Virus record (IMG/VR): IMGVR_UViG_3300037087_000046
Location: 18,835 to 82,834 of that record
Direction: 5' to 3' (one strand)
Source: a virus
DNA: 64,000 nt
Below the pieces are notes generated by a model, which was given only the letters and a program-made list of their open reading frames with translations, had not been told where the DNA came from and ran no database searches. Positions 1 to 7,908 of the stretch are shown here, piece by piece. Position 1 is the stretch's first letter; each line of letters opens with the position of its first letter. The position numbers were made by a program, and so were the translations under genes.

Positions 1-670
1 TAATGTTATCTTCCCCGAAGTTATTAGCAAGGTCAGTAACGCTATTACAGACACAGTGGCTCAGAGCCTCACCAGCCACAAGAACAACGTCGGCCTTTTT
101 CAAGGTATCAATCAGTTCGGTGTTAAGTTGAGTGTTGCAATCTTTTGGGTCAGGTACGTCAGCCAGAAGAAGTGAGTAGTGTTCCGTGAATGGGTTAGAC
201 CCTTTCGTGATGTAATTGACCCACGCAGTCTCTTTTTCTTCCCAACGAAGGAGAGACTCATACAACTCTGCATACACCTTGTGCCCGGTGCTACCAATCA
301 AACAATGCGGGGGCCAGATACAAAGAACATAGCGGCTGTTCTGTTCCAACGTTTTAACGTAATCAAGGAAACGATTGCGGAGTTGGGGAAGGGTAGGATT
401 CCACACGCCGTTCTTCACATCCGTAACGGAAATAACCGTAAACGGGTTAGGGTGTTTACCATTTGCATCCACCCACATGTTGGGGTGTGCAATGTGGTTA
501 AACGAGTGGGAATCCAACGACACACGGATGTCATTCAATTTGTCCCCATACTTATCAACCATCTTAACAAGCCGACTCATATCTGAGTCAGCACCTTGCA
601 CAAACAATGCTCCTGTGGGGTCACAAAAGTCATGCTGTGGGTCTACTACAAACAAGTCAATTTTTTTCAT
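1..670 (-). CDS. Nicotinamidase/isochorismatase-like cysteine hydrolase, partial
   Basis: The reading frame runs off the left edge, so only about 223 N-terminal residues are seen. The start is ATG at 670, preceded by AAGGAG. Visible motifs fit the PncA/isochorismatase fold: a DPQHDF-like stretch near residue 10 (general-base Asp), WPPHC with GSTG near residues 120-130 (metal and active-site region), and VAGEALSHCV near residue 205 carrying the expected nucleophile Cys. The family hydrolyses nicotinamide to nicotinate in NAD salvage. It is the most promoter-distal gene of the leftward block and has its own promoter at 708-736. The substrate is inferred; other isochorismatase-fold amidases share these motifs. 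Confidence 0.85.
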   Translation of the reverse strand, partial: MKKIDLFVVDPQHDFCDPTGALFVQGADSDMSRLVKMVDKYGDKLNDIRVSLDSHSFNHIAHPNMWVDANGKHPNPFTVISVTDVKNGVWNPTLPQLRNRFLDYVKTLEQNSRYVLCIWPPHCLIGSTGHKVYAELYESLLRWEEKETAWVNYITKGSNPFTEHYSLLLADVPDPKDCNTQLNTELIDTLKKADVVLVAGEALSHCVCNSVTDLANNFGEDNI

Positions 671-707
671 CTTTCTTTTCTCCTTGGTTTATTTAACTAC
701 AAGAAAC

Positions 708-736
708 ACTCTACACCTCTACTCCTGACGTGTCAA
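708..736 (-). promoter_or_regulatory. Leftward sigma70-like promoter for the nicotinamidase-like gene
   Basis: Read on the minus strand there is TTGACA at 736-731, a 17-bp spacer and TAGAGT at 713-708. It overlaps the 3' end of the primase-helicase gene and lies about 40 bases upstream of the start at 670. Confidence 0.5.
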
Positions 737-3403
737 CATTTTCCCCTTGAGTATCCAAGGTTGCTCTCCTTCCGGGTGTGGTGAATCTTTCCAAACTAAG
801 TTTGCCATATAGCGTTGTCCATTATCTTTTGGGTAACGCCCACTAATGATGTTGTATAGTGGGAACTCTTTTGACAACCTGTTCTTTGTCCATGTCTCTG
901 CATCTTCTGACAAGTCATTGAACTTTCGGTAGAACTCAGAGAACTTAATAACACCACCATCTACAAAATCGCAGAAGTCCTCAAGGAATCTTGACAGCGA
1001 TGTTTCATTGGTATTCTGCAAATTACTCTTCTCCATTGATTCAATCACAGGCACCTTCAGGCGGTCATTAGATTCAGGGATTTCCAGATTCAATACTGCT
1101 GCCAGAAAGTCAGGTGCTTCTTTTTCAAGCAAGTTACTGAATATGTGTTCTGGTACTCTGTTCTCCTCTGGAATGTCTGGAACATGAAATACGGTTATGC
1201 GAGTATCACCGGGGAACGTGGGGCAGTAAGATGCAAAGTTTGCACATTGAATCCAGTGCGTTGTATTGTCTGAGTGGTAAGGTGTATCTCCTTTCCGGTG
1301 AATCAACAGATCAGGGCTTGTTACCCAATCCTTGATACGGTGCAACGCTTCAGGTTCTTTAGACAAATCAATCTCTTCCACAACACAAAGAACCTTACCT
1401 TCAATTTCATAGTTGAAGGCATCCTTACTCTTCAGGGCTTGTTTGGCAAACATGTATCCTTCAGTGAAAAGTTTTTTAAGTGCCACATGAAACGAAGATT
1501 TACCTGTGTTCTCATTCCCATAAAAGAACAGGTAGGGAAGATGCTCATAAGGATTTTGGAACAGAGACGCAATCCAAATTTTAAGATAATCCGCCCCGGT
1601 ACAAACACCGTTCTCTCTTGCCCAATCATTATCAGAAAGACAACTATCTAAACTACTGCCACAATGGTTTAACATTTGTGTCCATGTGGGGTAAGACAGA
1701 TTATCCTTATCTTCGCTTGGGGTATATTTGAACTTAGCCCCAAACCTATTCCATACACGGTCGCCTGGATATTCCACATCGAACGGACGATTGATAATCT
1801 TCCAGGGGTTTAGGATACATCCTCCAGTGTACTGAGTTGCTTCTTTGCTGGTATATCCAAGAGACTGAAGGGCTGCCCGAACATTTGCAACAGGCTCCTC
1901 ACCCCAAGCACCACCACGAAGAAGAACCCAATCTGCATCATTTCCTTTAGAGTCAACCAAGTGACGAACCTTCTCATCATCTGTGCTTACCTCTGACTCA
2001 CGAACGGTCTCGGTAGTGGTATTAAACATCTTGACCCATTTCCCCTTCTTACCTAACCATCCGGGCATGGAGTCACCTTCTTCTTGTTTGATGGAAACAA
2101 TAAGACGACCATCCTTGTGTTCTTTCAAGGTTGTCCCACGGTACTCCATCTCTTTAGGAACGTCGATAGCCGCACCGAGGATAGATGCCGCTGTAACCGC
2201 TGCTGAAGACGTTTTAAAGACAATCTCCCCCGTTGTGTCCTCTAAGCCACCTTCGGCTCTGGAAGCCGTCAGAAGGTCTGGAACAGCGTTATAGAAGCAC
2301 TTTGTCCAGCCACTGTTATCCTGTGTCCAAGTAGTATCTTCTTGACACCCATTTCCGAACCTACGAACCACCCATGCCCCCTTTGGAAGCGGGAAGCAGA
2401 AACAATTCTGGGAGGTTAAGTCTGAACCAGTTGAGTTGGTTTTAAAGACACCTTTAAAGCCCAAGTCCTTGTGTGCCTTTTGAAGCATATAAGTGTGGGC
2501 GACAAGAGCATAATGGTCTTGGTCCCACCACCATGCACTATTACTGTCCTCAAGATAAGTTAGTAACTGACGATGTTCATCCGTTAAGGAAACACGAGGG
2601 TACTGTCCACTGAGTTGTTCTAAAAAGTCGGCATCTTTTGCTTCTTGCCTACGATTAGAAACACGAATAACCTTTACGTGGTCTCTCCAGTTAGGAGGGG
2701 GTTCATCAAGAGGGATACCTTGCTTGATAAGGCTTAGCCCATCCGTACCCTCCATCTTACGCCCCCACACCCACATGTTACCACCACAGGTATCTACCTT
2801 GGACTCAAGGACAATACCGGACAAGGCAGAAATCTGACCAAGGATGCTGCGTGCGAGTGCGGCATGTTCTGTGTGGTTAGCGGTAGGTACATTTAGAAAC
2901 ACATAAATGTGAAACCCTGACCCAGAGGTAGACTTACGGAGAGTTACCCAAGGTATATCGGTTACTGCATGAATGATTCCGTCCAACTCATCTTGAGTCA
3001 GACCGACAGCATGATTCATAACTGAGTCAAAATCGAACGCAACCCAACGGGACACAAGGTTCTTCCAATCCCATCCGGTCATACCAATTGCATCAACGTG
3101 CTTAGCCAAATTCCATGTGAGTGGTTTATCTTCGTACTCTGGCTTTGTGTCTGCATGATAGGGAATACGGAATACCTTCCAAGTCTCATCACCATCTGTA
3201 TAAGCCTTGTAGTTGTTTCCCTTATACTCCCCAATAACAAGTTCTCCATCGTCCTGCGCTACATTTACTTGGCATTCCATATCAGCACTGTAAAGTTCAG
3301 ATAAGTCTTGGTGTGTAGCATTAGTTAAAAAATTCTTGATAGCCTCAGTTTTTAGCAAATCGTATACTTCCTTCCTTAGCGGTCCCCCACATGCCCGAAC
3401 CAT
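719..3403 (-). CDS. Phage primase-helicase (archaeo-eukaryotic-type primase plus SF3/D5-like helicase)
   Basis: The product is about 894 residues. The N-terminal third has a FDFDSV acidic pair near residue 123 and an STSGSGFHIYVFL segment near 155, as in the small-primase (AEP) domains of phage and plasmid primases. The C-terminal part has a Walker A, GNENTGKSS, near residue 625, a Walker B-like VVEEID about 40 residues later, and later SF3-type motifs. The family primes and unwinds DNA at the phage fork. The start is uncertain: ATG at 3403 lacks a well-spaced ribosome site, whereas TTG at 3358 follows AAGGAAGG and overlaps the preceding stop only slightly. A truncated relative of its helicase part lies at 31171. 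Confidence 0.9.
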   Translation of the reverse strand: MVRACGGPLRKEVYDLLKTEAIKNFLTNATHQDLSELYSADMECQVNVAQDDGELVIGEYKGNNYKAYTDGDETWKVFRIPYHADTKPEYEDKPLTWNLAKHVDAIGMTGWDWKNLVSRWVAFDFDSVMNHAVGLTQDELDGIIHAVTDIPWVTLRKSTSGSGFHIYVFLNVPTANHTEHAALARSILGQISALSGIVLESKVDTCGGNMWVWGRKMEGTDGLSLIKQGIPLDEPPPNWRDHVKVIRVSNRRQEAKDADFLEQLSGQYPRVSLTDEHRQLLTYLEDSNSAWWWDQDHYALVAHTYMLQKAHKDLGFKGVFKTNSTGSDLTSQNCFCFPLPKGAWVVRRFGNGCQEDTTWTQDNSGWTKCFYNAVPDLLTASRAEGGLEDTTGEIVFKTSSAAVTAASILGAAIDVPKEMEYRGTTLKEHKDGRLIVSIKQEEGDSMPGWLGKKGKWVKMFNTTTETVRESEVSTDDEKVRHLVDSKGNDADWVLLRGGAWGEEPVANVRAALQSLGYTSKEATQYTGGCILNPWKIINRPFDVEYPGDRVWNRFGAKFKYTPSEDKDNLSYPTWTQMLNHCGSSLDSCLSDNDWARENGVCTGADYLKIWIASLFQNPYEHLPYLFFYGNENTGKSSFHVALKKLFTEGYMFAKQALKSKDAFNYEIEGKVLCVVEEIDLSKEPEALHRIKDWVTSPDLLIHRKGDTPYHSDNTTHWIQCANFASYCPTFPGDTRITVFHVPDIPEENRVPEHIFSNLLEKEAPDFLAAVLNLEIPESNDRLKVPVIESMEKSNLQNTNETSLSRFLEDFCDFVDGGVIKFSEFYRKFNDLSEDAETWTKNRLSKEFPLYNIISGRYPKDNGQRYMANLVWKDSPHPEGEQPWILKGKMLTRQE

Positions 3404-3752
3404 CCTTAGTCTTAATCCAAATCGAATAATGGGTTATGAAGAAGTTATCCACAATATCACCTACTACCAAATCGTTGTGTCTTACTTGTGCCCATCCTGA
3501 AATCTTTACATCGGGGTAATTCACAAGTGAAAGGGACAGAACACCGCCAGAATATGTAATACCACAAATTTCTTGGTGGATTATGTTAGGTGACTCTGGG
3601 TCTATAAGGAATTTTCTGATAGGGACACCATAATGCTTCCCGATTTTCTTTGTACCGACTATTTTATAGTTATAGCCAGTAACAGGGCAGAATCCCTTAT
3701 AGCAATTACCATTGTGTGGTTTATTAAGCCAATAATTATCAGTCTCTATCAT
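3345..3752 (-). CDS. Hypothetical protein
   Basis: About 135 residues and not recognised. The N-terminus has NCYKGFCPVTGYNYKIVG with two cysteines, which resembles the Cys-containing segments of its upstream neighbour. ATG at 3752 overlaps the upstream stop in an ATGA junction; a longer start at 3776 is open but overlaps more. Confidence 0.6.
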   Translation of the reverse strand: MIETDNYWLNKPHNGNCYKGFCPVTGYNYKIVGTKKIGKHYGVPIRKFLIDPESPNIIHQEICGITYSGGVLSLSLVNYPDVKISGWAQVRHNDLVVGDIVDNFFITHYSIWIKTKDGSGMWGTAKEGSIRFAKN

Positions 3753-4195
3753 TTGGGTGGAAGATACTCCCAGCATACACCATCTTTAGGGTATGAGCAG
3801 GTGGCATATCTTCTGCAACTAACCGGACAGACATTGGAATATTTATCAATGTTTGTAAGTCTCACAAACTGATTAAAAGTCAAATCATAATGGGTCTTAT
3901 GATACTCATACCGAGAGGCTTCACACTGTTCCCATTTAGCAAAGGGGTATCCAAGTATTTTATCCTTTTCACACGAATGCTTTACTTCCACACCGAATTT
4001 CTTTTCCAATATGTGTCCGGTGGATAATTTCCACCTACCAGCCCTTTCATACTGGGTTTCTTCACGCTTGGTAAGAACATCCCCATTCCTAAACCCTGTT
4101 ACTTCATACTCTAACCCATTTACAACACATGGGTTACAACTACACTCATTTGACGGGTAAACTTTATTACCCTTCTCATCCACTAAGTAGACCAT
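3749..4195 (-). CDS. Hypothetical cysteine-rich protein
   Basis: 148 residues with ten cysteines, several in close pairs (CSCNPC near residue 20; CPVSC and CSYPKDGVC near the C-terminus). This could bind metal or form disulfides. No family recognised. The start overlaps the upstream stop by one base, so it is probably translationally coupled. Confidence 0.65.
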   Translation of the reverse strand: MVYLVDEKGNKVYPSNECSCNPCVVNGLEYEVTGFRNGDVLTKREETQYERAGRWKLSTGHILEKKFGVEVKHSCEKDKILGYPFAKWEQCEASRYEYHKTHYDLTFNQFVRLTNIDKYSNVCPVSCRRYATCSYPKDGVCWEYLPPK

Positions 4196-4413
4196 TATTC
4201 CATCTCCTTCAGAGTATTAAGCAAGTGTGACATACACTCATCAAAGGTATCAAATTCATGTACATTTATAACTCTATGACCATCGGGGAACCTATATTCC
4301 CATGTATAGGGGTCACAGTGACATGCCCAATAGGCGACGATACTACCATCTTCCCGTGTTGAATAGAATGTACATATATCGCCTTCTACATCATGTTTAT
4401 GGTTGGTTATCAT
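4195..4413 (-). CDS. Small hypothetical protein
   Basis: 72 residues. The ATG at 4413 is chosen over an in-frame ATG at 4428 because AGGAGG lies just upstream of 4413 and would sit inside the longer version. It contains DGSIVAYWACHCD and an acidic C-terminus. Not recognised. Confidence 0.65.
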   Translation of the reverse strand: MITNHKHDVEGDICTFYSTREDGSIVAYWACHCDPYTWEYRFPDGHRVINVHEFDTFDECMSHLLNTLKEME

Positions 4414-4564
4414 TAGTAACCTCCTCAATAGCCTTCATGCAATCTTCAAGCGTGGTATAGTCTTGGCAATTCCTGATAATCTGCCCAGTTTCAAGGGTTA
4501 TCTTAAACCCAAACATCATGTCTACTGTGCCGATAGGTTTACCTTCTTTGTCAATTAGTTGCAT
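4397..4564 (-). CDS. Small hypothetical protein
   Basis: 55 residues, beginning MQLIDKEGKPIGTVDMMFGF. GGGAG is correctly spaced before the ATG. The start lies inside the end of the upstream gene (10-base overlap) and its end overlaps the next start. Its length, tight junctions and ribosome site support a real gene. Function unknown. Confidence 0.6.
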   Translation of the reverse strand: MQLIDKEGKPIGTVDMMFGFKITLETGQIIRNCQDYTTLEDCMKAIEEVTNDNQP

Positions 4565-4929
4565 AGGTTCTCCCAAATAGTACGACGCAGTTTATCAATA
4601 AGATAGTCTGGGTTAGTGGTATATTGTATAAAGTCTCCCATACGCAATGAGTTACCAGCATAGGTTCCTTTTATATCAACCCGCAATAGACCGTCCTTTA
4701 TTGACACTGGTTTGATGGTTATAGTCCATGTTGCATCAGTAATGCAGTCTTCTTTTAAGTCATGCACCGTGGTATGGTTTTTAAACCATCTCCATTTATC
4801 ATAATCACTGCCTGTAATCCTTGCTCGTATGTACTTCTCAACTACCTCATTCTTGAATGCTATTAAACAGTTCCATAGAATGTTGTCATCACCAACTGTG
4901 TCAAACACCTTTTCATAATGCGTTTTCAT
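4555..4929 (-). CDS. Hypothetical protein, first gene of the leftward block
   Basis: 124 residues beginning MKTHYEKVFDTVGDD. ATG at 4929 follows AAAGGAGG, so it is preferred over the longer open frame from 5025, which would run through the promoter. Not recognised. It is the first gene after the leftward promoter at 4956-4985. Confidence 0.7.
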   Translation of the reverse strand: MKTHYEKVFDTVGDDNILWNCLIAFKNEVVEKYIRARITGSDYDKWRWFKNHTTVHDLKEDCITDATWTITIKPVSIKDGLLRVDIKGTYAGNSLRMGDFIQYTTNPDYLIDKLRRTIWENLCN

Positions 4930-4955
4930 GGTTGACCTCCTTTCAAACCAGAAAT

Positions 4956-4985
4956 AGTCTACCACGTCGGAACGCCATAAGTCAA
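4956..4985 (-). promoter_or_regulatory. Leftward promoter for the primase-helicase block
   Basis: On the minus strand: TTGACT (4985-4980), an 18-bp spacer, TAGACT (4961-4956). The geometry is identical to the other early promoters in this window, although the spacer palindrome is poor here. The first gene starts 27 bases downstream. Confidence 0.65.
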
Positions 4986-5000
4986 GAAAAATCGTAAACT

Positions 5001-5257
5001 GACGCAATTCACTGATTTTGCCCAAAAATCCCTACTCTACATTTTCATATATATAACACATATTTTTCTAGTGGAGTAGAATAGGTAAAAATGATCTTAA
5101 ATCAGTAATTTGATCAGGAATGGACTTTTTCTTAGCAAATTTACTGATCGTTTTACTGATCTTTTTGCTTTTTGGACTGACTCTCCCAAAAAACGATCAG
5201 GAATTGGGTTACTTTTCAGGTAAAATCCTGTTACCCAAAATCAGTGAGAAATTAGGG
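5001..5257. repeat. Long inverted repeat, copy A (partner at 43383-43640)
   Basis: About 257 bp that reappears in reverse complement at 43383-43640 with well over 90% identity by eye. It is AT-rich and contains at least five GATCA/TGATC-type motifs (for example near 5112, 5147, 5158 and 5196) and an AT-rich run, CATATATATAACACATAT. It fills the divergent intergenic region between blocks 1 and 2. An 83-residue open frame (5120-5371) crosses it but is broken in copy B. A role as operator, centromere-like site or origin is inferred. Confidence 0.9.
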
Positions 5258-5258
5258 G

Positions 5259-5288
5259 TTGACAGCAAACAGTCTAACGTGTTAGACT
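5259..5288 (+). promoter_or_regulatory. Rightward promoter with palindromic operator (block 2)
   Basis: TTGACA at 5259-5264, 18-bp spacer, TAGACT at 5283-5288. The last 18 bases, AGTCTAACGTGTTAGACT, form a perfect palindrome (8-base arms around GT) covering half the spacer and the whole -10, the expected place for a repressor operator. The same palindrome recurs at 16188, 19648 (one mismatch) and 30378. Confidence 0.8.
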
Positions 5289-5299
5289 ATTTCTGCCTA

Positions 5300-5371
5300 A
5301 TGCTTCTTATGATGGGAGCAATAAAGGTTCTTGACCACATCAATGGTGAAGATTCTGGTGGAATGATGTAA
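5300..5371 (+). CDS. Possible short leader peptide
   Basis: A 23-residue open frame rich in methionine and leucine, starting about 12 bases after the -10 box, so it would be nearly leaderless. It is the in-frame tail of the longer open frame that crosses repeat A. Only its position supports translation. Confidence 0.25.
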   Translation: MLLMMGAIKVLDHINGEDSGGMM

Positions 5372-5379
5372 AATAATCC

Positions 5380-5409
5380 TTGACAACAGGGAAGATTTTG
5401 TGGTAGACT
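5380..5409 (+). promoter_or_regulatory. Second rightward promoter of block 2
   Basis: TTGACA at 5380-5385, 18-bp spacer, TAGACT at 5404-5409. It has the spacing of the other early promoters but no palindrome. It is followed by the structured leader at 5412-5482. Confidence 0.65.
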
Positions 5410-5411
5410 TT

Positions 5412-5482
5412 ATATCTAATGCCGGGACAGTGTCGCCTGGTGACCCCTGTGGGTCGCTCCCGCAGTAGTTTCTTTTAAAGGA
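5412..5482 (+). ncRNA. Structured 5' leader
   Basis: The leader can fold into a nested hairpin: GTGACCC pairs with GGGTCGC around CTGT, and outer GCGGGAG-type pairing is possible with CCGGGAC. It ends just before AAAGGA and the start at 5490. No known riboswitch class is recognised. Confidence 0.35.
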
Positions 5483-5489
5483 TACTAAC

Positions 5490-5629
5490 ATGGAAATCGA
5501 ATACTTTTACCAACCTACACCCATTACGACACTGAAGGCATAAAGAATTATGCCCGTGAAATTTTTGGTAAGATTTTGGTTATTGATGGTAAAACAAACA
5601 TCGATGTACCAACCCTGAAAGGATACTAA
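5490..5629 (+). pseudogene. Small gene with an apparent frameshift
   Basis: ATG at 5490 follows AAAGGA, but the frame stops after 17 residues. From about base 5515 a second frame reads cleanly to TAA at 5627-5629, ending EIFGKILVIDGKT-like then VPTLKGY. Joining the two gives a normal-looking protein of about 46 residues. No canonical slippery heptamer was seen, so an indel (real or a sequence error) is more likely than programmed frameshifting. The same AAAGGATACTAAC precedes this ATG and the next gene. Confidence 0.45.
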
Positions 5630-5630
5630 C

Positions 5631-5972
5631 ATGATTGAAGCAGAATGGGTAACAACAGCAGGGTTACATGCCGCAGTATTGTTTGTCCATGACTCACACC
5701 GTTGTGGGTATGTGGAAGTGCCCCCCACAAGCCAATGGTATGGAGTAAATTATAATTGCGTGGATGTGGAAGTGCATGGTGGGTTGACTTATTCTGAGAT
5801 GAGTGAGGGGACATACCCTACCAACAACCCCTGGAAATGGTGGTGGTTTGGATTTGACTGTGCCCATTTGGGGGATGCAACTAAATACAATAATGAACCC
5901 TGGGACATTATGCGTTCTTTGGAATATGTAAAACAAGAATGTGAATACTTGGCGAGGCAACTAATTGCTTAA
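5631..5972 (+). CDS. Conserved phage hypothetical protein
   Basis: 113 residues with HRCGYVEVP near 23, DVEVHGGLTYSE near 46 and WWWFGFDCAHLGD near 70, then a charged C-terminal helix. This combination (CGYV, HGGLT, GFDCAH) is familiar from a widespread phage protein of unknown function. AAAGGA precedes the ATG. Confidence 0.75.
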   Translation: MIEAEWVTTAGLHAAVLFVHDSHRCGYVEVPPTSQWYGVNYNCVDVEVHGGLTYSEMSEGTYPTNNPWKWWWFGFDCAHLGDATKYNNEPWDIMRSLEYVKQECEYLARQLIA

Positions 5973-6816
5973 AGAAATCCCCATCCAAGATATTGTCCCC
6001 ACGAAGCATCTTCTACGCCCCGTCAATAAAAAAAGCAAAGACTACATAGGAATTTTAGAGGCCATCCGAACCTCTGGATTTATGGGGGCAATTGATGTAC
6101 GCCCAAATAAAACTAAATTCGAGGTGGTGGATGGTATGCACCGTTTTGAAGCAGCCAAGCAACTACGGTTATCCTCTATACCCTGTAACATTTCTGAGCG
6201 TAGTGATGAAGATGTTATGCGATTGCAGATTGTCAAGAATCTGCATAAAGTAGAAACAACCCCCATGCAGTATGCTAAACGGCTGTTGCAAATAAGTGAA
6301 AATAAACACTTGACAAACGCGCAACTTGGTGATATGATATGTAAGGACAAATCGTGGGTATCATATACCCTTCAACTTGCCCGTAACATCACTGACCCAG
6401 CACTGATTAAAATGATTGATTCCGGGCAGATTGAAGTTAATACGGCATGGATACTGGCACGAATTAACCCGGTTACGCAAGAGTGGATTGACTATGCGCT
6501 TACGTTACCCAGGCATGAGTTCCTTGTGCGGTATAAGTCTTATCTTCGTAATGAAAGGGGGAAATTTGGCGCAAAAGAAAAAAAGGTATTTGAACCTGTA
6601 GCAACAATGCGTTGGATGAAGGACATCCTTAAAGAGATTAAGGAGCCGGATGAGATACTATCGTACAGTATGTACGATAGTATGACACCGTTAGACGCAG
6701 CAGTAATGGCTCTAAAGTGGGTAGTCCACTTAGACCCTAAAAACCTAATAGAGCAAGAAAACAAATTCCTTGCAAGAAAGACAGCAAATGACAAACGAAG
6801 TAGTCAATTACAATGA
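5965..6816 (+). CDS. ParB-like DNA-binding protein, copy 1
   Basis: 283 residues from TTG at 5965, which overlaps the upstream stop. The N-terminal ParB/Srx-like domain includes GFMGAIDVRP and VVDGMHRFEAAKQL (the GxHR-type box) near residues 35-65. A helix-turn-helix region follows (LTNAQLGDMICKDKSWVSYTL near 115-135). Such proteins bind DNA sites and some act as CTP-dependent clamps or nucleases; here the role could be segregation, transcription control or replication. A second relative lies at 11935. A 12-bp perfect hairpin lies inside the gene at 6655-6683. Confidence 0.85.
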   Translation: MLKEIPIQDIVPTKHLLRPVNKKSKDYIGILEAIRTSGFMGAIDVRPNKTKFEVVDGMHRFEAAKQLRLSSIPCNISERSDEDVMRLQIVKNLHKVETTPMQYAKRLLQISENKHLTNAQLGDMICKDKSWVSYTLQLARNITDPALIKMIDSGQIEVNTAWILARINPVTQEWIDYALTLPRHEFLVRYKSYLRNERGKFGAKEKKVFEPVATMRWMKDILKEIKEPDEILSYSMYDSMTPLDAAVMALKWVVHLDPKNLIEQENKFLARKTANDKRSSQLQ

Positions 6817-7483
6817 TTTGGGAGTAACAAGCAGTTTCAGTGCAAACGATTTTTCAGCAGTTCCCACCAACAGTTTCACCCCCCGTATTCAACTCAAAAC
6901 AGCGGCATCCAATGAAGTGAAAAAGAAGGAGTTTCCGGCTGACAACTATGCGCTGATTTATTCCAATCAGCCGCTTATTGACCTTGGGGAACGAGTTGAT
7001 GTGCTGGTTCTTGCAAAGCGTCCAGTGGCTATGGATATGACAGACAAGACCCACCCCATCTTTGTTCATTACCCCAGGTGTGATGCAGAGGGGCAACCTA
7101 CTGGTGAGTTTAAACGAATCATGGACAAGTCTGTTATGGAGATGACCATGAAGGCTGCAAACAAAACCTGTTCGTTTGGCAATGAGTTCCTTCTTTACAT
7201 CCCTGTGAAGAAAGTGTTTGCTACACTTGCTTGTACAAGTGTTTCCGCAAAGTGGGTTGCACCGTTTATTGAATCAAACATCCACAAGCCTGTTACGTTG
7301 TCCAGCGTGTTCCATGACAAGGGTGCAAATCCCTTCCAGAAGATGCACGTTACGGAATGCTCCACCCCGTTTGATGCACCGGATATGGGTTCTGCAAAGA
7401 TTGAATTGCAAAAGTTCCTTAACCCGGTTGATGGCGTTGCTGAAGAAAAAGTTGAGGACGACGGTAATACACGCGAGCGTTAA
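6788..7483 (+). CDS. Hypothetical protein, possible replication accessory
   Basis: 231 residues from ATG at 6788 (a TTG 18 bases upstream is less likely). It has no transmembrane or metal motif and a strongly acidic C-terminus (EEKVEDDGNTRER), like many phage single-strand-binding or recombination accessory proteins, but no family can be named. It overlaps the end of the ParB-like gene and is followed by the non-coding region at 7484. Confidence 0.65.
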   Translation: MTNEVVNYNDLGVTSSFSANDFSAVPTNSFTPRIQLKTAASNEVKKKEFPADNYALIYSNQPLIDLGERVDVLVLAKRPVAMDMTDKTHPIFVHYPRCDAEGQPTGEFKRIMDKSVMEMTMKAANKTCSFGNEFLLYIPVKKVFATLACTSVSAKWVAPFIESNIHKPVTLSSVFHDKGANPFQKMHVTECSTPFDAPDMGSAKIELQKFLNPVDGVAEEKVEDDGNTRER

Positions 7484-7749
7484 TCTTGCATAGGTTGGCC
7501 CCTATGTATCAAGGCGGGTTTGACTATAGAGTGGATACCACTCGCTCCGGCTTATGTGCAACAAGGAATCAGAGAGCCTACTGCTTAGCCACCAGAGGGC
7601 GTTTTTCCGGGCATGTAGCATACTTGGAAAGCAACCCGAACACCACTGTAAAAGTGGTCTTGTAGTGCCCTGTAGTCGGGGTAACGGAGGCGGACTACTG
7701 CCGCCAGCAAAGCCACCCACCGGAATATCCGGTGGGTGGTATATTTTAA
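7484..7749 (+). ncRNA. Candidate structured non-coding RNA with its own terminator
   Basis: A 278-base interval without a convincing gene. It is rich in self-pairing: CATAGG with CCTATG (7491-7506), ACCACT with AGTGGT (7641-7656), GTAGTC with GACTAC (7671-7698), possible GGGCATGTAG with GTAGTGCCC, then a 12-bp terminator stem. Open frames across it on both strands have unnatural composition. It does not match tmRNA, 6S, RNase P or group I intron cores known to me. A separate promoter is possible near TTTGACT (7519) but is not convincing. Confidence 0.55.
7713..7748 (+). terminator. Rho-independent terminator
   Basis: A perfect 12-bp stem (CCACCCACCGGA, loop ATA, its complement) followed by TATATTTT. 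It ends the non-coding region or the upstream operon. Confidence 0.85.
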
Positions 7750-7761
7750 GGCGAAAACATA

Positions 7762-7908
7762 ATGGGTGAAGAAATGATTACTATTAACAAAGAGACTTAT
7801 GACCAGTTAGTAGAGGACTCTAACATACTTAAGTGTTTGAGGGCATGTGGAGTAGATGATTGGGATGGATGGGATGACGCAATCGATATGTCAGGGGTGA
7901 ATGACTAA
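7762..7908 (+). CDS. Small paralogous protein 1
   Basis: 48 residues. The core, ITINKETYDQL followed by SNILKCLRACGVDDWDGW, matches the next gene residue by residue. The pattern KExYxxL ... LxxxGVDxWxGW is known from small phage proteins of unknown function. It overlaps the next ATG by one base. Confidence 0.65.
   Translation: MGEEMITINKETYDQLVEDSNILKCLRACGVDDWDGWDDAIDMSGVND

Noticed and set aside
5120-5371. 83-codon membrane-like open frame across repeat A
   Set aside because: The equivalent frame in repeat B is shifted and stops early, and AGGA is too close to the ATG. The DNA is better explained as regulatory.
6301-6340. TTGACA-18-TATGAT promoter inside the ParB-like gene
   Set aside because: Good boxes but no operator, no downstream gene start nearby, and chance matches are expected in AT-rich coding DNA.
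7484-7749. Group I intron, tmRNA or RNase P RNA
   Set aside because: None of the conserved core sequences of these classes could be found.
7502-7769. Open frames in both directions over the non-coding region
   Set aside because: Composition is unlike phage proteins, starts lack ribosome sites and the frames overlap strong RNA stems and a terminator.
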